Shown here piece after piece: positions 9,890 through 22,366 of a stretch of DNA of 64,000 nucleotides; positions within the stretch are counted from its first letter, which is position 1, and every line of letters begins with the position of its first letter. The position numbers were made by a program, and so were the translations under genes. The DNA is taken from the NCBI RefSeq assembly GCF_017562075.2, contig NC_054084.1, positions 45,292,697 through 45,356,696 on the forward strand, read 5' to 3'. Source of the stretch: Anopheles merus (lineage: Eukaryota > Arthropoda > Insecta > Diptera > Culicidae). The notes under the pieces are model-generated. The model did not search any database. It saw nothing but the letters and a program-made list of their open reading frames with translations, and had not been told where the DNA came from.

Positions 9890-11321
9890 TTCTATTTACA
9901 AAAAGGGCGACAGGACAGATGCCATCAACTACCGGGGTATTACATCTTTGTGTGCCATTGCCAAGGTGTTCGAACTAGTGATATACAAACATCTGCTACA
10001 TGCATGCCGCAGCTACCTAAGCCCGTATCAACATGGATTCGTGCCAAAAAAGTCAACTACCACGAACCTGGTGCAATTTGTAACCTATTGCACTAGTCAA
10101 ATTGATGCCGGAGCTCAAGTCGATGCAATTTATACAGATCTGAAAGCAGCATTCGACTCTCTTCCGCACGCAATTCTTCTCGCTAAACTCGATAAGCTAG
10201 GATTTCCCAGCTTGCTCGTACAGTGGCTTAAGTCTTACCTAATTAATCGCACATACATCGTGAAAATTGATAAGCACATGCCCAAAGAAATAGTCAGCAG
10301 CTCGGGTGTGCCACAAGGAAGCAATATTGGCCCGCTTCTCTTCATATTGTTCATCACCGATGTTACCCTCGCTCTACCTCCCGACAGTATCAGTCTGTTT
10401 GCCGACGACGCAAAAATTTTTGCGCCTATTCACAACACAGGTGATTGTACATTCCTGCAAGACTGCATCGAAATTTTCTGTTCGTGGTGCAAGCGTAACG
10501 GACTGACTATCTGCATCGAGAAATGCTACTTCGTGTCTTTTAGTCGATGCAGGAGCCCAGTCACTGGGACCTACTTCATGGACGGCACTGCAGTTAATCG
10601 ACAAAATCATGCCAAAGACCTGGGCGTTCTGTTTGACTCTAGTTTGAACTTTAAACAGCATATCGATGACGTTGTAGACAGAGGAAATCTATTACTTGGC
10701 GTGGTTATCCGGACAACTAATGAATTCCGCAACCCCATGTGCATCAAAGCTGTCTACAACTGTATTGTTCGTTCGGTTCTGGAATATTCGTGCGTAGTCT
10801 GGAGCCCAACTACCGCTTCTTCAATTGCTCGACTTGAGGTGATTCAACGTAAGCTCACGCGATATGCCCTACGCCTACTTCCCTGGCAGGATCGCAATAA
10901 TCTTCCTCCGTAGGCTGCGCGGTGCCGTCTTCTAGGCCTTGAACCTCTTTCGGTTAGAAGACGCAATGCACAGTGCTCTTTCATCGCTGGATTGCTAAAT
11001 GGCTCTATCGACTCATCGCCTTTGTTGCATCGAGTCGATATCTATGCACCATCCCGAACACTTAGGTCTAGAGAAACTCTACGGCTCGCTTAACCCCGTT
11101 CCAGTGCTGGTCGGTCTGACCCTATGTTCCGCATGTCGGCTGTCTTCAACACTGTCTCGGATTGCTTCGACTTCGACATCTCAACTCAGTGCTTCAAGGA
11201 ACGTCTCCGGCTTTTGACGTGGCCGCAGTGAATTGCGATGCAAATCTTGTTTTTGCTATGTATTTTTTTTATTGAATTGTTACATCTTAATTAGGCCATA
11301 CGGCCCGTTGAAGATTAAATA

Positions 11322-11355
<34 letters not shown>
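9890..11355 (+). pseudogene. 5'-truncated LINE: reverse-transcriptase ORF2 with two nonsense codons, plus 3' end and (AAT)n tail
   Basis: One frame runs from about 9890 (KKGDRTDAINYRGIT) to TGA at 11229-11231. It contains RT motifs in order: the finger segment FVPKKSTTTNL, the palm DLKAAFDSL, SGVPQGS, and the catalytic box FADDAKIF at about 10398-10418. Then come DLGVLFDSSLNF and the C-terminal region. Two in-frame stops break it: TAG at 10911-10913 and TAA at 11091-11093; the frame stays correct on both sides, so the lesions are point mutations. No endonuclease domain or ORF1 is present, so the copy is truncated at its 5' side. The 3' end reads CATCTTAATTAGGCCATACG and finishes in an (AAT)n tract (~11316-11355). 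The layout fits a CR1/Jockey/I-type LINE; I cannot fix the clade. Target-site duplications were not found. Confidence 0.9.
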
Positions 11356-11359
<4 letters not shown>

Positions 11360-14230
11360 TTAAATTTCTGAAATAAGCTTATCGTGTCGAAACCATTCTT
11401 AAAAATAACTTGAATAGTATTATAAGGGCCAGGCCATGATAAAACTATAACAAAAAAAAAACAAACAAATCAAAAGTACTAGCAAAAAATTGTAACTTCC
11501 TATTCATTCAAGAATTCAATGTATGGTCGTTCGATAAATTTGAATAGTGTTGTCCTCTTCAATGTTTACGGCTTACCGTGACATTGCTTTATTTCGACAA
11601 AAAATAGCTAGTTTGAACTTGACATCCCTTTTGAAATATTTGGAGCACTCGCATACTAAATAGATAATTTAGATAGTTTGAAAACTGTTAAGGTTAAATT
11701 GTTAAAAATGATTTAATGTTTTTTTCGGTCATTGTATTTATCCACATTTTACAAGTCACTGCCTCCACCATCGCAATTTCTATCTTCTCTCATGCATTGC
11801 TCCTACTGCACGATGTCAATCGTTAGTCTATTGTCCCAGGTACTAGAATCCAAGTCGTCTTCCGGCTGATTAGACGGAACAGATGCTTTAAACATTCACA
11901 TGATCTATTGCCAGTATTAGGATAGGTTGGATTTACAAGGTTTGCTTATCCTATCGATCCTATTGCTTCTATATCCACATCGAATAGTTGTGGCATCCTT
12001 GTTGTGTTCATTTAGTTGGCATCATTACATTTTTGTAAATTATAGATGGAGATGGCCAGTTGTTAATAAAAGTACATAGAGGGTGATAGAGGCAAATATA
12101 CACTGCATTTTGTGTTATGATTTAGTATTGAAATGCAGTCTAGAAATTCGCTATAGCTCGAAACATTGTACGGACTGAAAATACAGGATGAACGGACTAA
12201 TTATACGATGTTGCACGTCTGGAGCTAATCTATGCATCAACTGAAAACATAAATTGTTGCTAGCGCGCTTCCATCGGCTTCGCGAGCGCGCATCAGGAAA
12301 TGTTTGTAGATTCAAAACATTGGTGAATTGTTACAACAATACAGATAAAATATAAAAGCTTGGACATTAGTACTAGTATAAGATATGAGTTTTTATGATG
12401 GTATGTTTAGTACTTTCCAAAGTGACTCCTTCGATAGTTGACGCTTAAACTGGCTTCAATAAAAGAAAATTAATAATATTGTTGTACCATATTTGATTTC
12501 AACATTTGTTTGCAAACTACTAGAAATTCAACACATTTGTTTCATTGCAAGGTTATTTTTCCACCTATTATTACACTATTTTTTACATTTCTTGACAAAA
12601 TACTTGTGTTTAAGAAAAAAAATTTAAACTTGAAAAAATACGGTCAGGCAAGCAATAAACAGGCAGTTTTTTACATTTTCAAGCTCAAGTAATGTAGACT
12701 AAAATCCTAAGACTATATAGACGCGTTGTTGTGAATAAAACCCACAAATTTTATTGTGTATTTTGCTTTCATACCATTGTTTTAGAGAAAGGCACTGACT
12801 GAAAAGCATTGTTTCTTAATTTGTTATGTGGAGTTTTAAGTTCTTTTTAATTGTTACTTATGCCTCACTCTATCAAACTTCCGTTCTAAAACGCATTTAA
12901 GTCCCCAACACACACTGTACTCAGAGAAACTTGGTAAGCAGTCCGAAGCTTTGCTAGAGATACAAGCATCGCAAGAGATCGCAAACGAAGGCGCCTGCAT
13001 TTATAATTCATTTTAAATCTAATAACAATCATAATACCTTCAAGGTGTAGACCATCACTAACACAACGATGGGCGAGAATGTTCGACTGCATCGCAACGT
13101 GTTGTTGTTGATGTTGATGTTGTGATTGTGATACTCCTACCTAAGCAAGTGTTCTTATTCTGCTGATGAAGAGCAACTTATAGCTAGTAGCGGTGTTGAG
13201 AACTTAATTTGATTTGAACTTAATTGAAATATGCAACCTTGCTGGGTGTAGTCTTGCTTAATGAATATTCATTTGGTTCGATATCGATAGGTCTTGTTTT
13301 TCTCGCAAACCATACATGGCCCGAGCTGATGTATGTTTCTACAGCACAATAGAGATACATCAACTCTAGATCAATGCGATGAATGCATGCAATACGGCGC
13401 ATACAGCCTGGCGTAAGTTTCAAACATCTTGCGTCTAGCTCTCGTCACACGATGAATGGGGGATGGGTAGATTCAGAGGTTAGTTGCCTTGCCAGCTTTT
13501 CATGCTCATCATCTTTACCAAATCAGGCCTAGGACGAGGATTATCAAGCCGAGTCGACCTACACTTGATAGCTGGTGTTTATGGCGGTCTTATGTCTAGG
13601 TTACATTAAAGACAACCGGATGAACTTTGCAACAATGGCCTACCCATCGGACAATCGATTACTTGCAAATGCAACGAGTGCATGAGCTATTAATACAGAG
13701 TTTGCCTGTGGCGCTGATAATATTTACACGATTTCTCTCTTCTCGAGCCTGTTATGTGATACCGTAATCCGTTATAAAGATAACACAGAAAGAATGCATG
13801 TCATTTATAGTCTAGAAAGTTTGGCAACTGGTTAAGCACAACTTGAGAATCCCAATAAAATGTTCGCATTTTAGAATGTATGATACAGCGCCTACCATAA
13901 CTCTATGGACAGTCGTTTTTCGCGGTTTGTAAAAATCCAGAGGAGATAGATATAAACAACGAATGTATGAATTGAGCAAATTACTATTTCACGTCTTTGC
14001 ATTTATGTTTTCAAAATTTTAGGAGCATTATTACATGACTTATAACAAAAAATTGCAATTTAGGGTCGTACCATAACTACAAAGACACTTCGAAAAATAG
14101 GTTTTTTTATACTGACAAATGCATTTAAAAATCGTCCAAAAACACTAATAACAAATCTTAGGAAGGTTTTGAATATATAAACATTAAAAAAAAATGCATT
14201 TAATGATTGTTTTGAAAATTCAAACCAAAG
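11356..14230. other. AT-rich sequence, nothing recognised
   Basis: No supported exon, RNA gene or repeat. A short CG-rich near-palindrome (GCGCGCTTCC...GCGAGCGCGC) at about 12260-12292 is the only local structure. Confidence 0.35.
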
Positions 14231-15260
14231 TACCGTGATGCTTCAAATTACGGACAGCTCCAAATTCCAGACATTCGGCATGTTTTTACTGTATTACTTC
14301 ATATCTAGTCCCTGACCATACCGCTTTTTAATTTTATATAAGGGCCAAGATGTGCTAAAAAATATTTAAAATGTTTATGGCCCCTAGTAGGACCTGAAAC
14401 CACAGTAAGTAAATATTTTCTGTCAGTCAGTTCACCACCAGAGTCTTCCTTAGCAGTTTTGCCTCAAATCCACACTAGTTTTATTTCTTCGATAATTCCT
14501 ATTAATCACGTCCACGTGCATTGAAATACATCGGAATCCATTGTGGAAGTAGTTGTTAGCGTGAAAACAATAATGTTTTATCATATGATGCTCTGAATCT
14601 CATCAAAACACGTAACTAATACTGTCCGGAATTCGGAGCAATGTTGTTTATATTGATTTTAATTCCGGACAGTTGAAGTAAATTGTGATTAATTGCATAA
14701 AAATACTTTTTTTGACAATGATAAAAACAAGAATAAAGATCAAGTAATAATAAGAAAACGACTATGTTTGATGATAGATCTGCCCAATGCCTTAATTGCC
14801 GTGCAGGAAATATCTTCGAATCGCGCAGCAGTACTTGGGTTCAATGCAAGAGGAAAACCGCACGCAAACCCCATTGTCTGTAATACCGTCGACTTGTGGA
14901 CCGAGGAGGACAATGACTCTCAGAATTTGTTGTCCGGACGTAAATATAAGATAAAAAATATATATAGTGTGTGTTAATATTAAGATAATAAATGAAATTT
15001 TGAGGCTGTCCGGAATATGAAACAAAACGTACATAATTTGAAAAATGAACTTGAAACTGTCCGGAATATGAATCAAAATATCGTTGCAGTTTCATGAGTT
15101 TTTGCAGTGTTTCGAGTAAAATTATTGGAAATCTCGATTTAAGAAAGTTTGCTTCAGTAAAATGAGTTATTCTGGGGTATGACGAATTAAATTTGAATTA
15201 CTGAGAAATTATTACGTGCCAAAAATGCCTTAAGTGTCCGTAATTCAAAGCAGTACGGTA
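14231..15260. mobile_element. TA-flanked terminal-inverted-repeat DNA element with TGTCCGGAAT iterons
   Basis: The left end starts TACCGTGATGCTTCAAATTA and runs into CGGACA; the right end is the inverse, with 22 of 26 positions matching by eye. The terminal TA on both sides is compatible with a Tc1/mariner-type TA target duplication. Inside, copies of TGTCCGGAATATGAA or its inverse occur near 14251, 14622, 14661 (inverted), 15006, 15058 and 15235. Repeated sub-terminal motifs like these are usual transposase-binding sites. An open frame at 14693-14977 shows no transposase motif, so I regard the ~1.0-kb copy as non-autonomous. The family name is unknown to me. Confidence 0.75.
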
Positions 15261-16061
15261 TGTAACAATAATTTTTAATTGCCACGAGAGCCTTTTCCAT
15301 TTAGTGAATAACGGCTCAAAACTGATCCGATCAAACAAAAGCAACACAAACATCTCAATAACGATTTTTTAGCAGAATCCAAATGATTGCTATTGTTACA
15401 TACATAGTTGAGAAATGTAATCATAACTTGATGTTTTTTGCTCCCACCACCCACTTCACCATCTATGTTGTCGTAGACCGCTACAAAGGCGCATAATTTT
15501 TCACACTAATCCTTTTGCTGATCAATCATTAGTTCCATTGCATTCAAACGTTTACTGATCCATACATGCTTTGATATTTCTAATGATATACTGATTACCT
15601 ATAGTTCGAGTTCTCTATTCCTTTCTAATCCATCCACTCGCATTAAGGACTAACTAACATAGGAAGGAAGAAACGATACCGCAGGTTTTGTAAGAATAAT
15701 TGTCTACAATATTTACAATTGTTATTGAAATGTTTATTTTTTCTAATTTAATTAAGATGTATAAAGTAGACCAGTAGATAAGTGTTTTGAAAATAAATAA
15801 CACGTTTGTTAAACATTAAAACCAAAGGAACAACTAGAAACATAAACTAAATTAAGGAATATATAAATACATAAAATAAAAAAAATCATAAGTAAGTGAA
15901 TAAATACATTTCTTATTTACATTAGTTAATGAGGTTCGCTTGTAGGGCAGCGCAATGAAATTTAAAGGGTTCTCTTGACTATAAGGTTCTCGCAGAAATT
16001 ATTGGATTCGAAACACAATTCAAATGAGAAACTAAAGACGACTCATTACGATGATAAAAAA
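15261..16061. other. AT-rich sequence, nothing recognised
   Basis: No supported feature; strongly AT-rich around 15.7-15.9 kb. Confidence 0.35.
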
Positions 16062-16262
16062 AAACCCCATCCCAGTTCTGAAGCCGAACAGTTCCTATAC
16101 TGCTTCAGAAACTGATCATTATCTTATACCGGTCCTAGACCTGATACTGAACCGATCATGAACCCATAACGGTTCAGAAAGAATTCTAGATTTTATTCCA
16201 TTCCTGGAACTGAATCTGTACATGTTTCAGATTCAGTCCAGGTCTGAAACCGAAACAGTTCC
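16062..16262. repeat. Degenerate tandem/palindromic repeat around CTGAAACCGAACAGTTCC
   Basis: Variants of TTCTGAAGCCGAACAGTTCC, GGTTCAGAAAG, TTCAGTCCAGG and GTCTGAAACCGAAACAGTTC recur on both strands over about 200 bp. The unit is ~20-25 bp and quite diverged. I see no coding sense in it; it is an old short satellite or a relic of a repeat-built element. Confidence 0.5.
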
Positions 16263-16744
16263 AGTTTCCAATCATGTGACTATTTTTGTTGGTCGCTAAA
16301 CAATAGCTGGGAGTGGGATTAGTGTAGGAATTTTAGTAGAACTTGTATAGGGATGATGATGATATATGATACATTTATAAACTTAATTTAAATTATTATA
16401 TGAATGGATATATACATATTTTTTAGTTGTTTTTAATATAGTATTTTTCGTTTCTTAGGTTCTGCTATATTTCATTGCCCCTTAATGTTTTTTTTTTAAC
16501 ACCCTTTATTTAAGAAAGCACAGAACTGGATGTATGTAGAAATCCTATACAAGAGAAAACATTCTCATCACTAACATTCAAAATTCAACAGAATCTATAG
16601 TTGCTTTTCTTTTACAAGGACGGCCCCGTACCACTATATCAAAATTATAACAAAATTTACTCCGCCGAGTTTTATTACAATTCATTCACAAGTCCCTCCA
16701 AGTCACTTTCGAACGTGCACATCATTATTCACCACCTCTAAGAT
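16263..16744. other. AT-rich sequence, nothing recognised
   Basis: No exon, repeat or RNA gene seen. Confidence 0.35.
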
Positions 16745-16920
16745 GTTTTTCAACAGCTGTCAAATGGTGTATTTGCATCATAATACAATTTCAGTTCTTA
16801 CACATGATTTTCAACACACCACCAAGAACTGTCAAACTGAATCCAGCTCAACAAGGGATGAAAATCATGCAGAATAACTGAAACATTATTGTGATACAAC
16901 ATTCAGCAGCTGAAAAAAAT
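16745..16920. mobile_element. Imperfect foldback structure, probable MITE
   Basis: The left part carries TTTTTCAACAGCTGTCAAAT, CATAATACAATTTCAGTT and CATGATTTTCA; the right part has their inverses TGAAAATCATG, AACTGAAACATTATTGTG and CAGCAGCTGAAAAAAA in reversed order. Arms are ~65-75 bp with small gaps around a ~40-bp centre. The outer ends were not extended with confidence and no target duplication was found. Confidence 0.5.
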
Positions 16921-19380
16921 CTCGCAATCAATGAAACGAGTTGTAGACATTGAAAATTGACGCAGACATCCCTGAAATTCCGATTTTTTACTAAACACTT
17001 AAGTTTTAACTTGGGTTATAAATGATCTAATCCTTAAAAAAAAAACTATCATGTTTTGTATTGCAATGCTACTCGTCTGAGCTAAGTAGGACAAACAAAG
17101 ATTTACATTTAATGCTGTAAATGAAATATCTCATAACATTGCATTCAAACCTTTTATGCAATTCTGTCAAAAAATTTACGTATTGTATGTAATACAATGT
17201 TCAGTAAATTTGTATCATACCGCAAACTCAACGCTTTGCTGTGGCATTAGATAAGCCCTACCATTTATTCGCTTATTTGACTGGCTGTACTACTGTTTGT
17301 TAAAGCCTTCTGTGGTATTGGTTTCGGATGGCTTGCGGAGCATTGTTCTGCAGTTGAACCGTTTGATTCCCACTTTACGCCTCATTGCACATTTTGTTAT
17401 GATGTAAACGTATTTGCATTGCAGCCCCAAAACACCCGTACACGTTGCGTGTGAAGCAAGGATGAACAGGATCAAGGATTTCAGCTTTTAACATCATCAT
17501 GACCACATTGCCGTCACCATTGCCTCGGCGCCTTTCTCCGCCGGTCGGTCGGCCGTCCTGTCAACGGCCCATTTGTCAGTAGCGCTACTTCGATGCACGC
17601 AACTCATCCCGCTGCAGCAAACGAACCGGCGCATGCACGGGTAGAGCCGCGATCTAAGAAGAGTCGGTGCATGATGCGGAACAGAAGGTTGGTTTTTGTG
17701 TGCATCGTTGAATTGCAAACACACCAAATTACCCCAAACCAAGTCCAAAAAACTGGCCAACCGATCCACCCCATCCCTCGACCAGACTCGACCAACGCCA
17801 ATGAAGCAAACGAACGAAATCATTGAGAGTTGAAACAATAGACGGGGCGGGTTGTGTTTCCGGACCGGCACACTGGGCAACAATGGGCAACAGTATCTGT
17901 CACGGGCAGGTTTTTGTGGTCAGAAGAGATTGTGGCATTTGGTGTGATGGGTGAATGGGGGACGGTGCGTGTTATGAAGAACCGGAACCTTACACGCACG
18001 TTAGTTGTGCAGGTACACCTTCACAGTCGGTTAACAACACATGGTTCATCCAGCAACATGTTAGGTAAATGTTATGTTTATCTTTTTAATTACTTTTAAA
18101 TATTAATAATTAGTTTTAACTATGTTAATAAAACTTTTTTTTCGTGTTTGGCCTTTTAATCTTTTATATGATGCTTTTCGATTTGTTTTGTTTCTATCTG
18201 TACAGCACACGGCATATATCCTATTCAATTAGAATATGCTTATGCAGAAAACGATGTGTGTTACCGTCAACTTTAATATCGACCTTACCTTATTTATCAT
18301 ATGCACGATAATCTGCAACGCGACGGTACAATGTTAGTGCACAATTTAAATTGCAAAAATGGCAAGTTGCTTAAAATTCGAACGATACAACAAATGCTGG
18401 ATGAACCGGGAACCACGCCGAAAAGAAAACAGGCAATAATGACAACAATGCTGCCGATATGAAACCAATGAAATCATTTAAACAGCATAATTACTCATCT
18501 TACTCTACGTCCCGGTAATTTGTTTGGATTCGTGCATTGCCTGACATCGACGGGGCGTGATCGAGCGAAGGTTTTGGTAGGGTGGAGAGTTTAACTGATA
18601 ATGAGCTTACATATTTAAACTTCACCCAAACCAAATGTCCTTAATCAGTGTATTGTGTGGGTTTAAAGTTCAGATACTTGTTGGGAAGACCAGGCAAAAG
18701 TGACATTAAGAAATCATTCAGAGAATGTTGTGCTGATTTCAACGTAGGAGATTACTATTAACAAAACGTATAACAGTACAAATAATTTCATTTTCTTCTT
18801 TTCATTTCGTTGAGAAATGGAAGACGTCTCTTAGACATTGCATTACATGAAACATTGAACAGGAAAGTTTTGATGATTTTGAAATACTCGACATAAAATA
18901 TGAACTAAACAATTTTAAACAGCATTATAGTTTACTTTCATCACCACAACCTATTAGTAGATCTACAAACAAAGTAGTTTTTAAAATCATTGTTGTTTTT
19001 ATATGCCTTATTTCTGCGTAGCGTATTAATGCATACCTTTAAGTATTATCATTTTAGTGTTGTCCAGGCACGGGAGCCCTATATCCCCCTGTTTCAAGAA
19101 ATATCCAGCTCATTTATAAAATCTAGAACATACGGGTAGTATAGAAGTATAAGTAGAAAGTATAAAGTATAAGTGGAAAAAAACTCCCTTCTAACGACGC
19201 CACACAACAAGCCAGCCCCCCTCCTCCCTCCTGGAATAATATAAAAATTTAATATAAGTTTTCTACACGAAGATAATTTTTAAATAAATGGACAACGAAT
19301 ATGTGCTAAGAAGCACAGCTCAAGAATAATTATTTTATGTAATCTTGAAGCGTCTGTTAGCCAAATCAAACTCTTGTCGA
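16921..19380. other. Sequence without a supported gene
   Basis: A GC-richer block at about 17.5-17.9 kb has open frames on both strands but no splice support or recognisable protein. The rest is AT-rich. Confidence 0.35.
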
Positions 19381-19552
19381 CTACAAACAGTAGAAAAACT
19401 TTAAGCTGTAATATGTGAAAACATATTCTGAGCAGAAGGGACTGGTGATTTCGGGACGTAGTTATTTGTTAATGCGGAGACAGATCACCAGTCCCTTCTG
19501 CTCAGAATATGTTTTTAAATTTTACAGCTTTTAGTTTTTCTACTGATTGTAG
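19381..19552. repeat. Long near-perfect inverted repeat (hairpin), ~69-bp arms
   Basis: The left arm, 19381-19449, pairs with the right arm, 19484-19552, around a 34-nt loop. The inner 32 bp are a perfect match (core ATTCTGAGCAGAAGGGACTG). The outer part matches with a few mismatches: CAGTAGAAAAACT against AGTTTTTCTACTG, and AGCTGTAA against TTACAGCT. The flanks beyond do not pair. It may be a small foldback transposon or a locus that yields a hairpin RNA. The mature-miRNA families I know do not match. Confidence 0.85.
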
Positions 19553-21561
19553 TTCTTGGGGGAGGGAGTCCCTGTTTAGGCGTAACTAATTACTGAAAAA
19601 AGTATAATCTTAAAATGATGCAGTTAACATGCTACCTAATGCCTGCGAACATTATATTGACGGGTAGTGTTAGATTATAATTCCCGTTGCTTGTTTTAAT
19701 ACAATAAAATTCTGCTGATCGTAAATTGTTCTCATATTCCTTGGAGGTTATCCCTGCTAAACCAACACCATTTATGTTCCAATCGCACTCTATACTTACG
19801 ACCACTAAGAGACCCACTTCTGTGCTGATCGTTGCATACAACAACCACTCACTCGACACCGCCTAGAACTTGTCCTGGATCGTACTTCCTTTGTGGGGGT
19901 TCCCTTTTTGGCGAACGTATCATCCAAAACGTATGCGCACAACAGGACCGCACTGACGACGTCGATGGCTATGACGCTGGGCCTTTGTTTTGTTATCTTT
20001 TGATAATGGAAATGGAGTTTAATCGATGTAAAATAAACGTTCATTATTTCACGACTCGATAAGCACGATGCAATTACCGCTTTGTCCGGATGCTCGGCAG
20101 AGAAACGTCGGAAAACACCGATTTCCACGCGTATCACTGCGTAGATCAACCGTGGAGGGAGCCGCATCCCATACCATGCACCATTTTCCGTGTGCAAGCA
20201 ATATATTTCCGCATTTTCGGAGTAATTTGTGCGTGTTTCACGGAACGTACCCATACGTCCATACAGTTCGCATTTCGGCGGTATCCCTGTTGGGCTTGTC
20301 GATCTCGTTAAAATAATTAGTATGAACTGTTAATGCAATTTCCACGGTAGCAGCGCGTCAAATAATGAGCACATGTTGTTGGAAAACGATGCTCCGGATA
20401 TCATTAGACGAAGCATTGCATGTACAGTGTGTTACTTTTAAAATACAGTTGAATACAATAAGGGACTACTTTTTATGTGTCAAGTTGTTACCACGTGTGA
20501 AAGCACACAGTACTATTATTGCGAGAATCATTATTATTGACAAAGTGGTATTTTCAAATAAATTTAAGAAGTCTAAAACACGCCATTTAGATCGTTTTGT
20601 GTAGTTTGTTTTTGTACTCTGAACTCGCACTGTACATTTCCAATAAATACCTGCACCAGCTTCAAAACTCTATTGTGTGTCAAAGTGACGAAACCCCGAA
20701 TAAACATTCCTCTCTCAGGACAACCCTACAAATGCGTGCAAAAAAATCCGTCATAACTTTTCATCAATATGAATGCGGTCAGTATCATCTTCAACTCGCT
20801 TGGCACGGTCATTCGAATGTCTAGCTTGGAATCTACCTTTCCGGTGGGAATATTGTATGAAAATTATAATGAGATACTTGAGAACGTTCTTTGAGACTTC
20901 TCAAGAGACTGTGGTTCGTTCAACGCACCGATCTGTGAACAGGGTTCGAAATTTGTCTGACTTTGTCGACAGCTGAGCGGCTGCAGTTCTACGAAGAAGG
21001 AAAAAAACCCACAGACTTCAGGGAACGCAATCGAGACATTCACCGTCCAGCAGCTCGTACCAATCGGACCCAAGCATATCGGGGTTTGGATGTACAATTC
21101 TTGCCCCCCGGTGCATTCGTGATTGTGTTGTGCCGTGTGCAGCACAGAAAGCATCTTCGGCAGTCTCTAACGCACAGATCTTACGGCAACAGTCCACGGG
21201 AGCTGGTTCGACCACGAAAAGGGCAAACGTTCGGGGGATTCAAAACTCTGAGTGGTTCTCTCTGCCATTGCCATAATTGGATGCCCGCACTGATTCTCGA
21301 GTGGTGCTACTTGTGGTGTGTAAAAGTTTTTCGTTACTTCTACTTATTTATTTTTTGTATTACAAATGTACGATGCGTTAGTCAACGGCACTCAATTGTA
21401 TTAACATTACTATTTTCGTGGTTTTATTCGACACAACTCGATGTCATGGAAGCGCTTTTAATTCAGCAACGTTATAAAAGAGGCTGATACTTTACATTGC
21501 AAAAACAGTTGAATAGAGCATTCGAAAAATTACTTAAATTTTTTAACCAAATTCCAAAATT
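19553..21561. other. Sequence without a supported gene
   Basis: Open frames at 20.0-21.5 kb occur on both strands and give no protein I recognise. No consistent splice sites were found. Confidence 0.35.
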
Positions 21562-21815
21562 GGGGCCCTTCACGATTCTAGTCAGTTTTTTGCTAGAGTT
21601 TTGTCAGTTAGATGGAGTTTGACAGTTGGAGGCTCAAATCATGTGGACACTCCAAACAAAACCTCATACAAAACTAGTCAGCGATTTTCAGTCTAGATTA
21701 TTCTAGACTCAAAGCTAGAATTAGACTCGAGTATCTGCTCGAAAAATTGCAAAACAAGGTGGTTTTTTTCATCCATCCCAAGATGCGTAAAAGAGATGAG
21801 GTGGTGGAATAAATA
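21562..21815 (+). mobile_element. GGGGCC-ended MITE, partial copy (left half)
   Basis: Begins GGGGCCCTTCACGATTCTAG and follows the complete copies at 24440 and 39156 through the GAGTTTGACAGTTGGAGGCT segment, the CTAGATTATTCTAG palindrome and the TACTCGA/CTCGAAAAATTG segment. Similarity fades at about 21815, so the right half is missing. It lies head-to-head with the next copy. Confidence 0.8.
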
Positions 21816-22366
21816 TCCGTCAAAATCCAGCAATAATTTTACAAATGGTGTTTCGTGCCCCACGACCTAACCGATCTTGCAATTGTATCCTGCATCGATA
21901 GGCTAGTGTAATTCAGGCAATTTCCAGAATACCGTCAGTGGGGCCCTTTCCGTTTTAAGTTCGTAGGCTGAAATTTCAACCTGTCAGCTGTTTGCATTGT
22001 ATAACAGGTTTCGAGCAGCTATCCTAGTGAATATACAGGTGGGCTTATCCCAAGATGTATGAATATAGAAGGCTAATTTTTATCGCTTCTGTTTCTGAAT
22101 GAAGATTTTAAGAGTGTTTCGTGTATTGGTCAAGCCCCTAGAAAGCTCGATTGAACTAAAGTTTTCACCCATCCTGTCAAAAAGTGATATTCAAATTTGA
22201 TTATATAAAAAAAACATGCTATGACACCACCTTGACTAAATACACTATGATTCTGGATTCCATCTCCAGATATCTTGAATGCACCTTGGGATAAATGTAA
22301 ACACCACCATTTTTTAGAGCAGGTACTCGAGTCTAATTCTAGCTCTGAGGCTAGAATAATCTAGGC

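Noticed and set aside
20963..21487. 174-codon + strand open frame
   Set aside because: No splice signals, no known motifs, and the opposite strand is also open; it looks like chance.
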